35,565 nt of DNA from JBCCFW01 sp039029535 (lineage in GTDB: Bacteria > Acidobacteriota > JBCCFW01), in assembly GCA_039029535.1 (NCBI GenBank), contig JBCCFW010000066.1, positions 1 through 35,565 of the forward strand. The letters are read 5' to 3'. Below the pieces are notes generated by a model. It saw only the letters and a program-made list of their open reading frames with translations, made no database searches and was not told the DNA's origin. The translations under genes and the position numbers were made by a program. Positions within the stretch are counted from its first letter, which is position 1; each line of letters begins with the position of its first letter. Positions 6,678 through 15,476 of this stretch are shown here, in pieces.

Positions 6678-8969
6678 TTGCAGGGACGCGCTCACCGTCG
6701 TCGAGGGCCGCTCAACGTCGTCCACGTCTGCATCCTGGCTGCGTGGCTGCCCTTGCCGTCTGCCGCTGCGCCCTGGGAGTCCGAGACCGTCCACGCGAAC
6801 GACTGGGGCACGCATCCACCGTCGATGACCCTGGACGAGCTCGATCGCCCCATCCTCGCCGTCGGCGAGGGGCGCCTCCAAGTTGCGCGGCACGATGGCT
6901 CGGCTTGGAGCCTCGAGACCGTGATCGACGAGTGCGGCTACCCGACCAGCATCGACTGGCATCCGAGCGGCGGCTTGGTCGCGAGCTACGAGAACCGGCT
7001 CCGCGACATGCTCCAGATTGCGTGGTTGCGCGATGGCGCTTGGGAGATCCTCGACATCGTGCCGGGGCGTTGGGACATCCGTGACGACGACCGGCTGTCC
7101 AGCGTGCTCTTCGACGCGACGGGAGCCCCCTTCCTCGTGGCCCGAACAGGCCGAGACCATACGGTGACCGTTCGGTGGACGGGTTCGGGCTGGACCGGCA
7201 CCCACTTCGACCATCGGGCGCCCGCCTTTGCCGTGGCCAAGACACCGGACGGCGATCCCGCCTTCGTGCTGGGAGGGCGCGAGGGAACTGGCTGGCACCA
7301 CCCCCGCATCGTCACCTTCCATGGCGACGATGAGTGGACGGAGCTGACGATCGACCTGGGCGCTGAGGTTCATCTCGGCGGACAGCAGTCCCTCGCCTTC
7401 GACTCAACGGGACGTCCCCATCTCGCCGTGAATGGCGGAGGCGTGCGATGGACGCGCGAAGTCGCCGGCACGTGGACAACTGAAGACGTCGGGGTCAGTG
7501 GACTGGCGCATCTCATGATCGGCGCGGACGACCAGCCGGTGATCATCGCCCCGGGCAACTTTGGCAGCGCCATGACGATCCACCGTCCCGTGGATGGAAC
7601 CTGGACCCAGGACGTCCTGACAGGTCGTGCACTCATGAGCTCGCGGGCGCTCGCTCGCAACTCGGTCGGCGAGCTCCTCATCGCCCACGTCTCCCACGAC
7701 GGAGAGGGCTGGCCCGGTCACGAGGGTCCCCCCACGCTCGGCTACTGGACGCCCAGCTCATGGAGGTCCGACGTCGTCGGCAGCTCCTGGGCCGCCGGTG
7801 ACGGCCTGCAGCTCGTGATCGACCGAGACGGCCGCGAGTGGGTGGCCTACCTCGATGACGAGCACGAGCGCCTCACGCTGGCGCACCGCGAGGGTGAAAC
7901 CTGGGTGAAGGCAGAGCTCAGGCCCGACGCCGCCGGCTTTGCCCTGGGCCTCGACGGCGATGGAGAAACGCTGCTCGCCCTCTCCCTGGACGGCGATGTC
8001 ACGCTCGTGTCGCCGACCGGCACGCAAGAGCTGGGCCTGCCCGGTGCCATCCCCCATGACCTGGCAGTGTCTTCTCTCGGACGCCTGGCGATCGCGATGA
8101 CCAGGGAGGACCAGCTCCTGGTCGGCCTCGAAACCGAGGAGGGTGAGTGGTCGTTCGACTCCTTCCCGAACCCCTCCCAAGTCCTTCCGCGGATCGCGTT
8201 CGATGCCACCGACCGCGCGGTCCTCACGACGGACCGCCTGGCCATGCGCCAGGACGGTGGAGCTTGGCTCGCGGAGGAGCTCGGCGGCTGGACCTCCAGC
8301 GACGTCAACCTCGGGCGATCGCCGGACGGCAATCTCCACGTCGTCGACTTCTGGACCAGCTCCCTGGGCCGCCTCCGCACCGAGACAGGAACGGGCTGGG
8401 AGCATGAGCGCATTCCATGGATGCGCTCGCTCAGCTCGGGACTGGCCCGAACATCACGGATCGGCCTGGCGTTCAGCCCGAGCGGTGCCCCGCTCGTGCT
8501 AGCCCAGACGGATCAGAATCAGCTACGGGGTCCCGTCTTCGGCCAGCGCCTCACCAGCGGGCCCGAGTGGCCGGGGGGGAGCTGGTGGCTCGAGACGGTC
8601 GGAGACTGCATCGGTGGCTCCCGTCACGTCGCCCTCGCCCTCGATCCAGGCGGCAGCCCGGTCGTCGCCTATCAGAACGAGTGCCATGGCGAGGTCCTGA
8701 TCGCACGGCAGCCGCCCGTCATGCTCCTCCGCACCGTCGCCACCGACGTCGACACGGGATGGACCGAGGGCCTGCTACCGCTGGACTCGAGCAACGACCT
8801 CGAGACGTCGCCCTTCCCGGCCCAGATCCGCGCCCCCGGCGAGGTCACCGATCCACTGGCCGGGGGCGTGCTCAGCCTCTACCTCGCGGTCGGAGACGAC
8901 GACCGCGAGGTCGCCCCACTGCTGCGGGTCAGCAAGAGCGAAGGACGGGCGGTGATCCGCTACGAGTAG
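6678..8969 (+). CDS. Secreted BNR/propeller-like repeat protein
   Basis: A 763-residue exported protein. The TTG start is chosen because GGAGG sits five bases upstream and it gives a good signal peptide: basic LQGRAHRRRG, then NVVHVCILAAWLPL, cleavage near PSAAA (residue about 31). The body is a series of loosely repeated blades of the type D..GRPHLAV..GGVRW followed by GTWTTEDVG or GSGWTGTHFD (that is, [D/S]xxxxPxLAx then a W-T-x-E strand), like BNR/sialidase-type and related beta-propellers. No catalytic residues are evident. The last 20 residues, ending LLRVSKSEGRAVIRY, resemble the end of the FG-GAP protein at 25548-28040. The stop overlaps the end of the convergent subtilase gene by 10 bases. 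Probable surface or secreted binding protein of unknown ligand. Confidence 0.82.
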   Translation: MQGRAHRRRGPLNVVHVCILAAWLPLPSAAAPWESETVHANDWGTHPPSMTLDELDRPILAVGEGRLQVARHDGSAWSLETVIDECGYPTSIDWHPSGGLVASYENRLRDMLQIAWLRDGAWEILDIVPGRWDIRDDDRLSSVLFDATGAPFLVARTGRDHTVTVRWTGSGWTGTHFDHRAPAFAVAKTPDGDPAFVLGGREGTGWHHPRIVTFHGDDEWTELTIDLGAEVHLGGQQSLAFDSTGRPHLAVNGGGVRWTREVAGTWTTEDVGVSGLAHLMIGADDQPVIIAPGNFGSAMTIHRPVDGTWTQDVLTGRALMSSRALARNSVGELLIAHVSHDGEGWPGHEGPPTLGYWTPSSWRSDVVGSSWAAGDGLQLVIDRDGREWVAYLDDEHERLTLAHREGETWVKAELRPDAAGFALGLDGDGETLLALSLDGDVTLVSPTGTQELGLPGAIPHDLAVSSLGRLAIAMTREDQLLVGLETEEGEWSFDSFPNPSQVLPRIAFDATDRAVLTTDRLAMRQDGGAWLAEELGGWTSSDVNLGRSPDGNLHVVDFWTSSLGRLRTETGTGWEHERIPWMRSLSSGLARTSRIGLAFSPSGAPLVLAQTDQNQLRGPVFGQRLTSGPEWPGGSWWLETVGDCIGGSRHVALALDPGGSPVVAYQNECHGEVLIARQPPVMLLRTVATDVDTGWTEGLLPLDSSNDLETSPFPAQIRAPGEVTDPLAGGVLSLYLAVGDDDREVAPLLRVSKSEGRAVIRYE

Positions 8970-10738
8970 CTTCGCGTGGCGGCATCGGCCAGGGTCCCGC
9001 CCAGCGACCGTGATCCCGCGGCGCTCAGCAGCGCGCGAGCCCGAACGGCTGCCGTCGCACGCTCCTCCCCGTCCTCTCCCGAGAACACCGGGAGCAACGA
9101 CGCGAGCTCGTTCCGCAGCGCGTCGTCGGCATGGACGAGGTGCGCGATCTCGGAGCCGCAGACCTCCAGGGCCAGGGTGAGGGCCTCGCTCGCCACCGGC
9201 CCCGAGCTACCGAGCAGGACTTCGCCGAGCAGGGCACCGACCTCATCCAGGCTCTCGGCCTCGAGCGCCGTGGCGAGCGAACGAACGAGGTCGTCGTCCC
9301 GTCCCCCTGCAACCGGCGTCTCCGACTCGGTCGGAGGAGGCGTCTTGATCAGCTGCTCCAGGTCGACGATCCCCGGACCGTACTCCGGCTTCCATCCGGT
9401 GCCCGGCCGTCGCGCGGTCCGTCGCAAGTGCTCGCGGAAGACGTACTGGAGCGACACCTCACCGTCGTACCCGTCGGCGAAGTGCTCCGAGCGCCAGGCG
9501 GCGGCGACACCGGCCAGGTGGGCGGTGGCGAAGGAGGTCCCCTTGCTCACCCGGTAGAGGTCCCGCGGCTCGTCGTGCTGGCTGCGGGTCGCGAGAGCGA
9601 TGCCGACGCCGGGAGTGGCGATGTCGAGCCTCTCGGGACGGTTCGGGAGCTCTCGGGAACAGTCCTCCCAGAAGACCCCGTCGCGCTCGACGGCCGCCAC
9701 TGCCAGGCACTCCGGGTAACCCGCGGGGTCGACGATGAACTTGCCCGGGACGGTGTGACCGGCCGCCGCCATGACCAGGCAGTGATTCTCGACCGCCCAC
9801 TTCACCGCCGAGTGGAACCAGGGATGGAAGAAGTACTTCAGCCCCCCGAGACTCAGGGAGATGACGTGGCAGCGCAGCTCGGTCGCGTACAGGATCGCGG
9901 TCAGCACCTCCGTGCCCCTGACGACGAACACCGAGTTGATGCAGCGGAGAGGAATGTTGACCGCGTGAGGAGCCACCCCCGTGACCCGGCCGGGTGGCGT
10001 GGTGCCGCTGCCGTCCTCCTTCAAGCCCCCCCTGCAGACCATCAGGCAGGCAGTGACCATCCCGTGACCTGGGCGGGCGAAGTGGCCGCGCCGGATGAAG
10101 CGGTCTCGTGAGTCCTTCTCGTTCTCGAGGAAGTTGTACCCGCGGTCCGGGTCGAGGCCGCGGCGCTGGTCGGGCCCCCACTCGACGTGCTCGGCCCAGC
10201 CGGTGTCAGGGTGACCGATGAGCATGCCCTCGCCGGGGCGACGTGTCATGGCTCGCCAGGCCTGCCCCACCCTCATCTCGTTGAGCGCCCATGCGAAGTC
10301 GATCTCCCCTGGCTCCATGACCTCCCCCTCGAGCTCGGGATCCTCCGCGTCCGCCGGCAAGACGATGGGGATGTCCGGATCGACGCTCACGAAGCCCTCG
10401 GCCTCGCGGAGCTCGGCAGCGAGGTCGAAGGGGCTCTGCGACCAGTCGTCAATGGCCAGGCCGGTCAGCGTCGCGACGTGGTGACGACCGACCAGCGGAC
10501 AAGGCGTGCAGCCGCCGTCGGGCAGGCCCAGGGCCTTCGGGTCGAAGAGAGGACGGACCTCGAAACGAACGCTCACGCGCCGGAAGGCAGCACGAACATC
10601 GTCGAGGCCCTGGTCTTCCCTCGTCTCGACGAGGAAGTGGAGCCCGAGCTCCCGAAGCTCCGTGGTGAGATCGTCGGCCGAATCGGCGGCTGATGACAGA
10701 CGTTCCAGGTCTCCTTGCAAGCGGTCTCGGTCGAACAT
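8960..10738 (-). CDS. S8 subtilisin-like serine peptidase, atypical oxyanion residue
   Basis: A 592-residue peptidase S8 domain protein. The catalytic Asp is in IGHPDTGW (D178), His in ARPGHGMVTA (H225) and Ser in SKGTSFATAHLAG (S402). The oxyanion-hole Asn expected in AAAGN is His (MAAAGHTVPG, H328), and the Pro normally after GTSxA is replaced (GTSFATAH). About 150 residues precede the catalytic domain, including a possible fold-assisting propeptide (FLVETREDQG to SVRFEVRPLF). About 150 follow, ending in an acidic helical tail. No signal peptide or membrane segment is seen, so it is probably cytoplasmic or exported by another route. The ATG is preceded by AGGAGG four bases away. Activity may be reduced or changed by the Asn-to-His substitution; the rest of the triad argues against a plain pseudoenzyme. 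Confidence 0.88.
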   Translation of the reverse strand: MFDRDRLQGDLERLSSAADSADDLTTELRELGLHFLVETREDQGLDDVRAAFRRVSVRFEVRPLFDPKALGLPDGGCTPCPLVGRHHVATLTGLAIDDWSQSPFDLAAELREAEGFVSVDPDIPIVLPADAEDPELEGEVMEPGEIDFAWALNEMRVGQAWRAMTRRPGEGMLIGHPDTGWAEHVEWGPDQRRGLDPDRGYNFLENEKDSRDRFIRRGHFARPGHGMVTACLMVCRGGLKEDGSGTTPPGRVTGVAPHAVNIPLRCINSVFVVRGTEVLTAILYATELRCHVISLSLGGLKYFFHPWFHSAVKWAVENHCLVMAAAGHTVPGKFIVDPAGYPECLAVAAVERDGVFWEDCSRELPNRPERLDIATPGVGIALATRSQHDEPRDLYRVSKGTSFATAHLAGVAAAWRSEHFADGYDGEVSLQYVFREHLRRTARRPGTGWKPEYGPGIVDLEQLIKTPPPTESETPVAGGRDDDLVRSLATALEAESLDEVGALLGEVLLGSSGPVASEALTLALEVCGSEIAHLVHADDALRNELASLLPVFSGEDGEERATAAVRARALLSAAGSRSLGGTLADAATRSYS

Positions 10739-10864
10739 GTCGCCTCCTGTTTGGGACTTGGCGGTCGAGCTCGCGCCCGGCCTCGTGAGGCAACGATGGC
10801 GTCCGGTCCTCCATCACTCCACGACAGCGGCTTACAGTGCCTTACACCGATGATGACTCGGCGG

Positions 10865-10914
10865 CACCGGCCCACGGCGACTGCCGCGGGCCGGTGAGCC
10901 GACACCGTCGGCTC
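10865..10914 (-). terminator. Tandem GC hairpins at the end of the TSP3 gene
   Basis: A near-perfect hairpin at 10865-10896 (caccggccc/gggccggtg, with an inner cggc/gccg) follows a second, gagccga-caccg-tcggctc, at 10896-10914 that contains the stop codon at 10913-10915. There is no U-tract on either strand. Strong structure directly at the gene end suggests termination or 3' end protection. Confidence 0.5.
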
Positions 10915-12883
10915 AGGGTCGCCGGCGGTCGTGATCGCGCAGGTGGCTTCGAGATCGTGAGCCGGACTCATCCGCGCGGCCGGTCACTCGCCTCCGACGA
11001 TCACCGTCACGACAGGCAAGGTGAGTCACCGCCGCCGAGCCGGTCAGCTCCACCTCGATCACCCGGACACCGCATCGCTCGATGAGCACCTCCTGCCAGC
11101 CGTTGTCGACGGCCTGCGGTAGCACCGTGATCTCCTTGATGAGCTCACCCGCAGCGTCGAAGGTGCGAATCACTGCCTCCTCGTCATGGTCGAGGTCGAG
11201 GAGGCCGATCGAATGGAGCTCGCTGGACTCGTCGAGCTCGAAGACCATCACCCCGCCGTCGCGGGCGTCGTCGGGCGCACAGCTCGATCCCAGCTCCGAC
11301 AAGATCAACACGCCTCCCAGCGGCACGACGTTGCCCGGGCCGCTCCCCGGCGTGGCCAGGTCGTCGTCGCCACAGGTCGGCTCCGAAGTGTCGAAGACCA
11401 TGACCGGCGAGCTTCCGCTGATGGTGAGCCCGGGGACCTCCGTGGTGATCACGGTCCCAGCCTCGAAGCCGTCGAAGTCATGGCTCTCACACGGCTCGTC
11501 GCAGGGAGCCGCACACGCGTGGGTGCTCGGAAGGACGTCACCGGTCAGAGCGTCGACCACCTGAGCGACCAGGGCACAGCAAGGCAGCGGTTCGGCAGGC
11601 AAGCCCTCACCACAAGACGCGTCGTGCGGGAGCGATGGCAGGGCCGCCTCGATCAGCAATCGGAGCTCACAGTCGCCGCAAACAAGGGGTTCCAGGCAGT
11701 CGGGCAAGCCGTCGCCGTCGGAGTCGTCGTCGGTGATGCCACAGCCGCAGGTCCCCGCCTCGGTCTTGGCGTCGTCGAACGGACAACCGTCGTCGCAGTC
11801 GAGGACGCCATCACCGTCGGAGTCGACGTCGGGCACGCCGCAGCCGCAGCCGCCGGGATCGGTCTTGGTCGGATCCCCTGCGCAAGCGTCGTCGCAGTCG
11901 AGGACACCATCACCGTCGGAGTCGACGTCGGACCTGCCGCAGCCACAGTCACCAGGCTCGGTCTTGACAGGATCCTCCGGACAACAGTCGAGGCAGTCGG
12001 AGACGAGGTCGCCGTCGGAGTCATCGTCGGGGACGCCACAGCCACAGTCGCCCGGGTCGGTCTTGACCGGATCCTCCGGGCACTGGTCGATGCAGTCGGG
12101 TACACCGTCGTCGTCGGAGTCCTCGGAGCGACAGTCACAGGCAGCACGGACGCGGATCTCCGCGCTGTAGAGAGCCCCTGACACGCCGCGGCTCCGATCG
12201 CGCTGGTAGAACTGGAACGTGTTCACTCCGCTCTGAAGCAGCCCGGAAATGTCGCAGTCGATGAGACGGGTCTCCTCGCGGAAGCCGCCGTCATCCCATC
12301 CGCCGAAGACGTCCAGCGGCTCGCCGTTGAGGAAGGCGCCGATGGGATTCGGACCGCCAGGATCCCCGGAGATGTCGTCGACGGCGAAGGTGAGATCCAG
12401 GCTGGCACAGCATGCGCTGAGGTCGTCGGGGATGACGAACTGCTGACAGTAGAGCGCGGAAGCGTCGTCTCGAGAAGCGTCCACCGCGATCCACTGGGCC
12501 TCCGGGTCCACGGATAGGCCTGGAATCCACGCGGGGTGCGGGTTGACGATGGTCGCCATCGGACCGGCGCAGGCGTCAGCGAAGTCGTCAGGCGTGAACG
12601 GATCGGACCGCAAGGGCGAGGCCGCTCGACCCTCGAGCATGCTGATCTGGGCATCGGGATCGCCGACGCTGCCGTTGCCCGACCGCAAGATGATGCTGAA
12701 ACAGTCGTCGACGGCCCCGGCCTTCGTCGAGAGGAGCAAGACGAGCAGGGCGACCGCACCGGTCCGTCCCCACTTGGCGGCCGGACTCTCGGTCGGATGA
12801 GCCCCGTCCGTCGGATGAGAGCGGGTCGTGACAGACCTGAGCATGGGTCGAGTGGTCGAGGGGCTCGATGTCTGAGCGTGCAT
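10913..12883 (-). CDS. Secreted thrombospondin type 3 repeat protein
   Basis: A 656-residue exported protein. The signal region is an N-terminal extension followed by GRTGAVALLVLLLSTKAGA. Residues about 60-235 form an all-beta domain (NPHPAWIPGL, FAVDDISGDPGG, NTFQFYQRD), probably a carbohydrate-binding-like jelly roll. Then come five calcium-binding thrombospondin type 3 units (DSDGDGVLDCDDACAGDP, CGCGVPDVDSDGDG), and a C-terminal beta domain with FDGFEAGTVITTEVPG and ATPGSGPGNVVPLGG, a module common in planctomycete-like secretomes. The ATG at 12883 is preferred because TGGAG lies six bases upstream; the ATG at 12895 is an alternative. The last 30 or so residues are Arg-rich, so the true end may have drifted. 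Likely a Ca2+-stabilised extracellular protein. Confidence 0.85.
   Translation of the reverse strand: MHAQTSSPSTTRPMLRSVTTRSHPTDGAHPTESPAAKWGRTGAVALLVLLLSTKAGAVDDCFSIILRSGNGSVGDPDAQISMLEGRAASPLRSDPFTPDDFADACAGPMATIVNPHPAWIPGLSVDPEAQWIAVDASRDDASALYCQQFVIPDDLSACCASLDLTFAVDDISGDPGGPNPIGAFLNGEPLDVFGGWDDGGFREETRLIDCDISGLLQSGVNTFQFYQRDRSRGVSGALYSAEIRVRAACDCRSEDSDDDGVPDCIDQCPEDPVKTDPGDCGCGVPDDDSDGDLVSDCLDCCPEDPVKTEPGDCGCGRSDVDSDGDGVLDCDDACAGDPTKTDPGGCGCGVPDVDSDGDGVLDCDDGCPFDDAKTEAGTCGCGITDDDSDGDGLPDCLEPLVCGDCELRLLIEAALPSLPHDASCGEGLPAEPLPCCALVAQVVDALTGDVLPSTHACAAPCDEPCESHDFDGFEAGTVITTEVPGLTISGSSPVMVFDTSEPTCGDDDLATPGSGPGNVVPLGGVLILSELGSSCAPDDARDGGVMVFELDESSELHSIGLLDLDHDEEAVIRTFDAAGELIKEITVLPQAVDNGWQEVLIERCGVRVIEVELTGSAAVTHLACRDGDRRRRVTGRADESGSRSRSHLRDHDRRRP
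11693..12129 (-). repeat. Thrombospondin type 3 coding repeats, about 96 bp period
   Basis: Five units. The run gtcgcagtcgaggac, one variable base, then ccatcaccgtcggagtcgac recurs almost unchanged near 11795 and 11893, so at least two units were duplicated recently. Confidence 0.7.
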
Positions 12884-13407
12884 GGAGGTCTCCATTCAGG
12901 ATTGCGATGCACTGGTCTCGTGAGAGACGGGGCCTGACCCAGGAGTCACTCGTCGCTCCTCCGTCATGCCGAGCCCCAGTCCTCTCATCGGTGCTCTCGC
13001 GGCTCCTCCAAGAGTGGGTCGCCAACTCCTTTCGCGGGTTTTCTCCGTCTTTCACGCGCTTTCAGGTCGAGACATCGCAGGACGCCTGCATTGACGGCGA
13101 CCGCTGCGAGATCGGCAGCTCCCAACACCCGTGTCGAAGAGAACGCTGCCCACGCCGACCCTTGGCGATGACGGTTGCAGCAGTCTCGCCGATGACGACG
13201 GTGACGAGTCACTCGACCGTGAGAAGGCCGACTGACGGAGTCCTGCGACCTGCGCCGAAATCGCTCCGAGCCTCGGTCCGGATGGTCGGCTGACGCTGGT
13301 GCCAGCAGTCGCCGAAGCCGCCGTTCTGACTCGCCGTCAACGGAGGGACGCGCTGGGTGCCAAGCCGGGGGATGAAGCAGCTTCTTCAAGCAGCGATGCA
13401 GTCGCCC
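12884..13407. other. Intergenic stretch, nothing recognised
   Basis: A 524-bp spacer upstream of the TSP3 gene and downstream of the toxin gene. Frames on both strands are Arg/Ser/Pro-rich without family resemblance. A 30-codon minus-strand frame (MRGLGLGMTEERR) ends in TGA directly abutting the alternative ATG at 12895, but has no close ribosome binding site. No clear promoter was found. Confidence 0.4.
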
Positions 13408-13740
13408 TCACCCCTCCCGCAGAGCGCGCTCCAGGAGCACGTCCTGAAGGTCACGTCGACCATCGAACACCCCGAGCACACGGACCGAGTCACCCGAGAT
13501 CTCGTACATGAGCCTGTAGGGCCGCATCACGAGCTCACGCCAGGCCTGCACGGCGAAGAACTCGAGCTCCGGGATGCGCCGACCTCGCTGCGGCGACGTC
13601 TTCAGTGACGCTGCACGCTTCTCCAGCTTGGTCAGGACATCGAAGGCAGCGGCTGGCGAGTCCAGTGCGATCGAGACACCGATCGCTTCGAGGTCGGCCG
13701 CAGCAGCATCGCTCCAAACGACCTGGTATCGCTCAGCCAT
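13408..13740 (-). CDS. RelE/ParE family toxin
   Basis: A 110-residue type II toxin. The sequence follows the family throughout: VVWSDAAAADLEAIGVSIA at the N-terminus, the P-x-x-GRxxPEL block (SPQRGRRIPELE), WRELVMRPYRLMYEI and the C-terminal VLGVFDGRRDLQDVL. Members either cleave mRNA at the ribosome (RelE) or poison gyrase (ParE). The WRELV/PYRLxYxI/DGRRD pattern fits the RelE/ParE superfamily but does not decide between the two. The start codon overlaps the end of the antitoxin gene by eight bases (ATGGCTGA), so the toxin is translationally coupled to it. Length is normal, with no frameshift: probably functional. Confidence 0.9.
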   Translation of the reverse strand: MAERYQVVWSDAAAADLEAIGVSIALDSPAAAFDVLTKLEKRAASLKTSPQRGRRIPELEFFAVQAWRELVMRPYRLMYEISGDSVRVLGVFDGRRDLQDVLLERALREG

Positions 13741-14020
13741 CCTCGGCGACGCGCTCGACGGCCTCGCGGGCCCGCTGGAAAGCCTCCGCCTGCGAAACTG
13801 TCCGGTCTCGCTTGATGTCGGCCTGCCCCTGCGCTCCCAGCTTGAGCAACGCCAGGGCGTCGCGCCAGCGGTCGAAGACCTCGACGTCCATCAGGACCGC
13901 CCTGGCCTCTCCATTCTGAGTGATGACCATGGGCCGACCGGTCTCTCCCACCTCCCGCACCAGCTCCGCCGTGTGGTTCTTGAGCTGCGTGATCGGTCGG
14001 ATGTCGTCCTTCAAGCCCAT
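13733..14020 (-). CDS. Phd/YefM family antitoxin
   Basis: A 95-residue antitoxin that should bind the promoter through its N-terminal domain and neutralise the toxin with its C-terminal helix. The N-terminal block IRPITQLKNHTAELVREV and ETGRPMVITQNGEARAVLMD is typical of Phd/YefM. The C-terminal part (AEAFQRAREAVERVAED) is the helical toxin-binding tail. The ATG is preceded by AGGAGG four bases away and by a good promoter at 14048-14076. It lies immediately upstream of the toxin gene, overlapping by eight bases, the classic antitoxin-first order. Confidence 0.9.
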   Translation of the reverse strand: MGLKDDIRPITQLKNHTAELVREVGETGRPMVITQNGEARAVLMDVEVFDRWRDALALLKLGAQGQADIKRDRTVSQAEAFQRAREAVERVAEDG

Positions 14021-14047
14021 GATGCCTCCTCAGGCGAGACAGGTCAG

Positions 14048-14076
14048 AATATAGACCCGAATGACGGCCCATTCAA
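14048..14076 (-). promoter_or_regulatory. Sigma70-type promoter of the toxin-antitoxin operon
   Basis: On the minus strand TTGAAT (14071-14076), exactly 17 bases, then TATATT (14048-14053), about 28 bases before the antitoxin ATG. The -10 matches the consensus at five of six positions. The spacing leaves a leader of roughly 20 bases with the AGGAGG site in place. Confidence 0.6.
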
Positions 14077-14144
14077 GCGCGGCTCTCGCAGCAACAGCTG
14101 AGCCTACGGAACGCCTTGGCCAGGAGCACGACCCGAACCCAGAT

Positions 14145-15215
14145 TCACCGCCTGAGCAAGACAACGGCGCTCGCAGCGACGAGCGCGGCCAGGAGGGCCA
14201 GGGCCGACGGCGGGAGGGGCACCGGCAGCTCCCCCACCTCGTCGGCCGTCAGGAAGTCGACGGCGTGCAGGCCCACCGACACCGGACTCGTCTGAAGCGT
14301 CCAGGTCGCTCCGCCATCCGAGGTGACCTGGATCAGGCCCCCACCACTGTCAACGGACCAGCCGGTCGACGCATCCACGAACGCCCCGTCCACCCAGAGC
14401 CTCCCGGGCGTCGCCGGGTTCTGGGGAGACCAGGTCACGCCGCCGTCAGTCGTCTTCAGGACCACCAGCTCCCCGAAGACCCAACCCGTGACGGCGTCGA
14501 CGAGGCGCACCGCCTCCAGTTGACTCGTCACGCCACTGGCGCGAGCCGTCCAGCTCGAGCCGCCATCATTGGTGCTCAAGAGGGTGCCCTCGTGTCCGCA
14601 AGCCAGACCACGAGCATGGTCGAAGAAGTGAACATCCCTGAGGGTGGTGAGCACGCCGCTCGCCTGCGGCGACCAGGTCGCTCCGCCGTCGGTCGTGTGG
14701 ATGATCGCGCCATCCCGTCCAACCGCCCAGCCGGTGGACGCATCCACGAAGCTCACTCCCCGAAGGGTCTGCGTGCCGCTGACTTGAGCTGACCAGGTCA
14801 CCCCACCATCACTCGTGTGAAGGAGGGTGCCATTGTTTCCGACGGCCCAGCCGTTCGCGGCATCCGCGAAGTGCGTGGCACGGAGGCCGCGCGTCGTGCC
14901 ACTGACCTGCGACGACCAGGTCACCCCGCCATCACTCGTGTGAAGGAGGGTCCCGCTCTGGCCGACAGCCCAACCGAGCTCGGGACTGATGAAGTCGACG
15001 TCGAACAAGACGGTGGACACCCCACTGACTTGCGACGACCAGGTCGTCCCACCGTCGTTCGTGTGGATGATCGCGCCATCGTGCCCGACGCTCCAGCCGT
15101 ATTGGGCAACCGCGGGAAGTGGCCAGCAAGGCGCCAGGAGAATCGTGAGGACGAGGGCGCGGCTGAGGGTGGTCGGCACGTCGAAGACTGGCATTGACAT
15201 CCGAGTCGCTTTCAT
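14145..15215 (-). CDS. Secreted Ycf48-like beta-propeller with C-terminal anchor
   Basis: A 356-residue exported protein. The signal peptide is at residues 1-37 (LVLTILLAPCWPLPAVA, cleaved before QYGWSVG). It then has about seven to eight blades of 39-40 residues with the Ycf48/Hcf136 signature: GWAVGxxGTLLHTSDGG, VTWSxQVSGT, LRGVSFVD. Blades two and three are nearly identical in DNA near 14790-14955, so copies arose recently. In phototrophs this fold assists photosystem II assembly; nothing here is photosynthetic, so the role is probably extracellular binding. After the last blade the sequence ends VPLPPSALALLA, a hydrophobic stretch and RR: one membrane segment with a positive end. The protein at 29990-30760 ends the same way, suggesting a common sorting signal. 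No strong ribosome binding site marks the start. Confidence 0.86.
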   Translation of the reverse strand: MKATRMSMPVFDVPTTLSRALVLTILLAPCWPLPAVAQYGWSVGHDGAIIHTNDGGTTWSSQVSGVSTVLFDVDFISPELGWAVGQSGTLLHTSDGGVTWSSQVSGTTRGLRATHFADAANGWAVGNNGTLLHTSDGGVTWSAQVSGTQTLRGVSFVDASTGWAVGRDGAIIHTTDGGATWSPQASGVLTTLRDVHFFDHARGLACGHEGTLLSTNDGGSSWTARASGVTSQLEAVRLVDAVTGWVFGELVVLKTTDGGVTWSPQNPATPGRLWVDGAFVDASTGWSVDSGGGLIQVTSDGGATWTLQTSPVSVGLHAVDFLTADEVGELPVPLPPSALALLAALVAASAVVLLRR

Positions 15216-15476
15216 TGAGTTGGTTCACTGCGGAGTCGCACACGGCTCGCTCGGCACTCGAGGGCGACTCGGAGCGGAGACGCCGCCGAGCAAGGCCCGA
15301 CGCGAGAAGCCCTGTCGACAAGGCAGGACGGAAACGGGGAACGAAACGGACAATCGGCTCGGCTGACCTGCCGTCCGTTCGTGGGCTCGGCTTCGCTCGG
15401 GCACCGGGCGATATCCTTGGACGTGCGGCGGCCGACGCTGGTGAAGCGGTCGAGGCCAGCCGCGAGGAGGGTGAGG

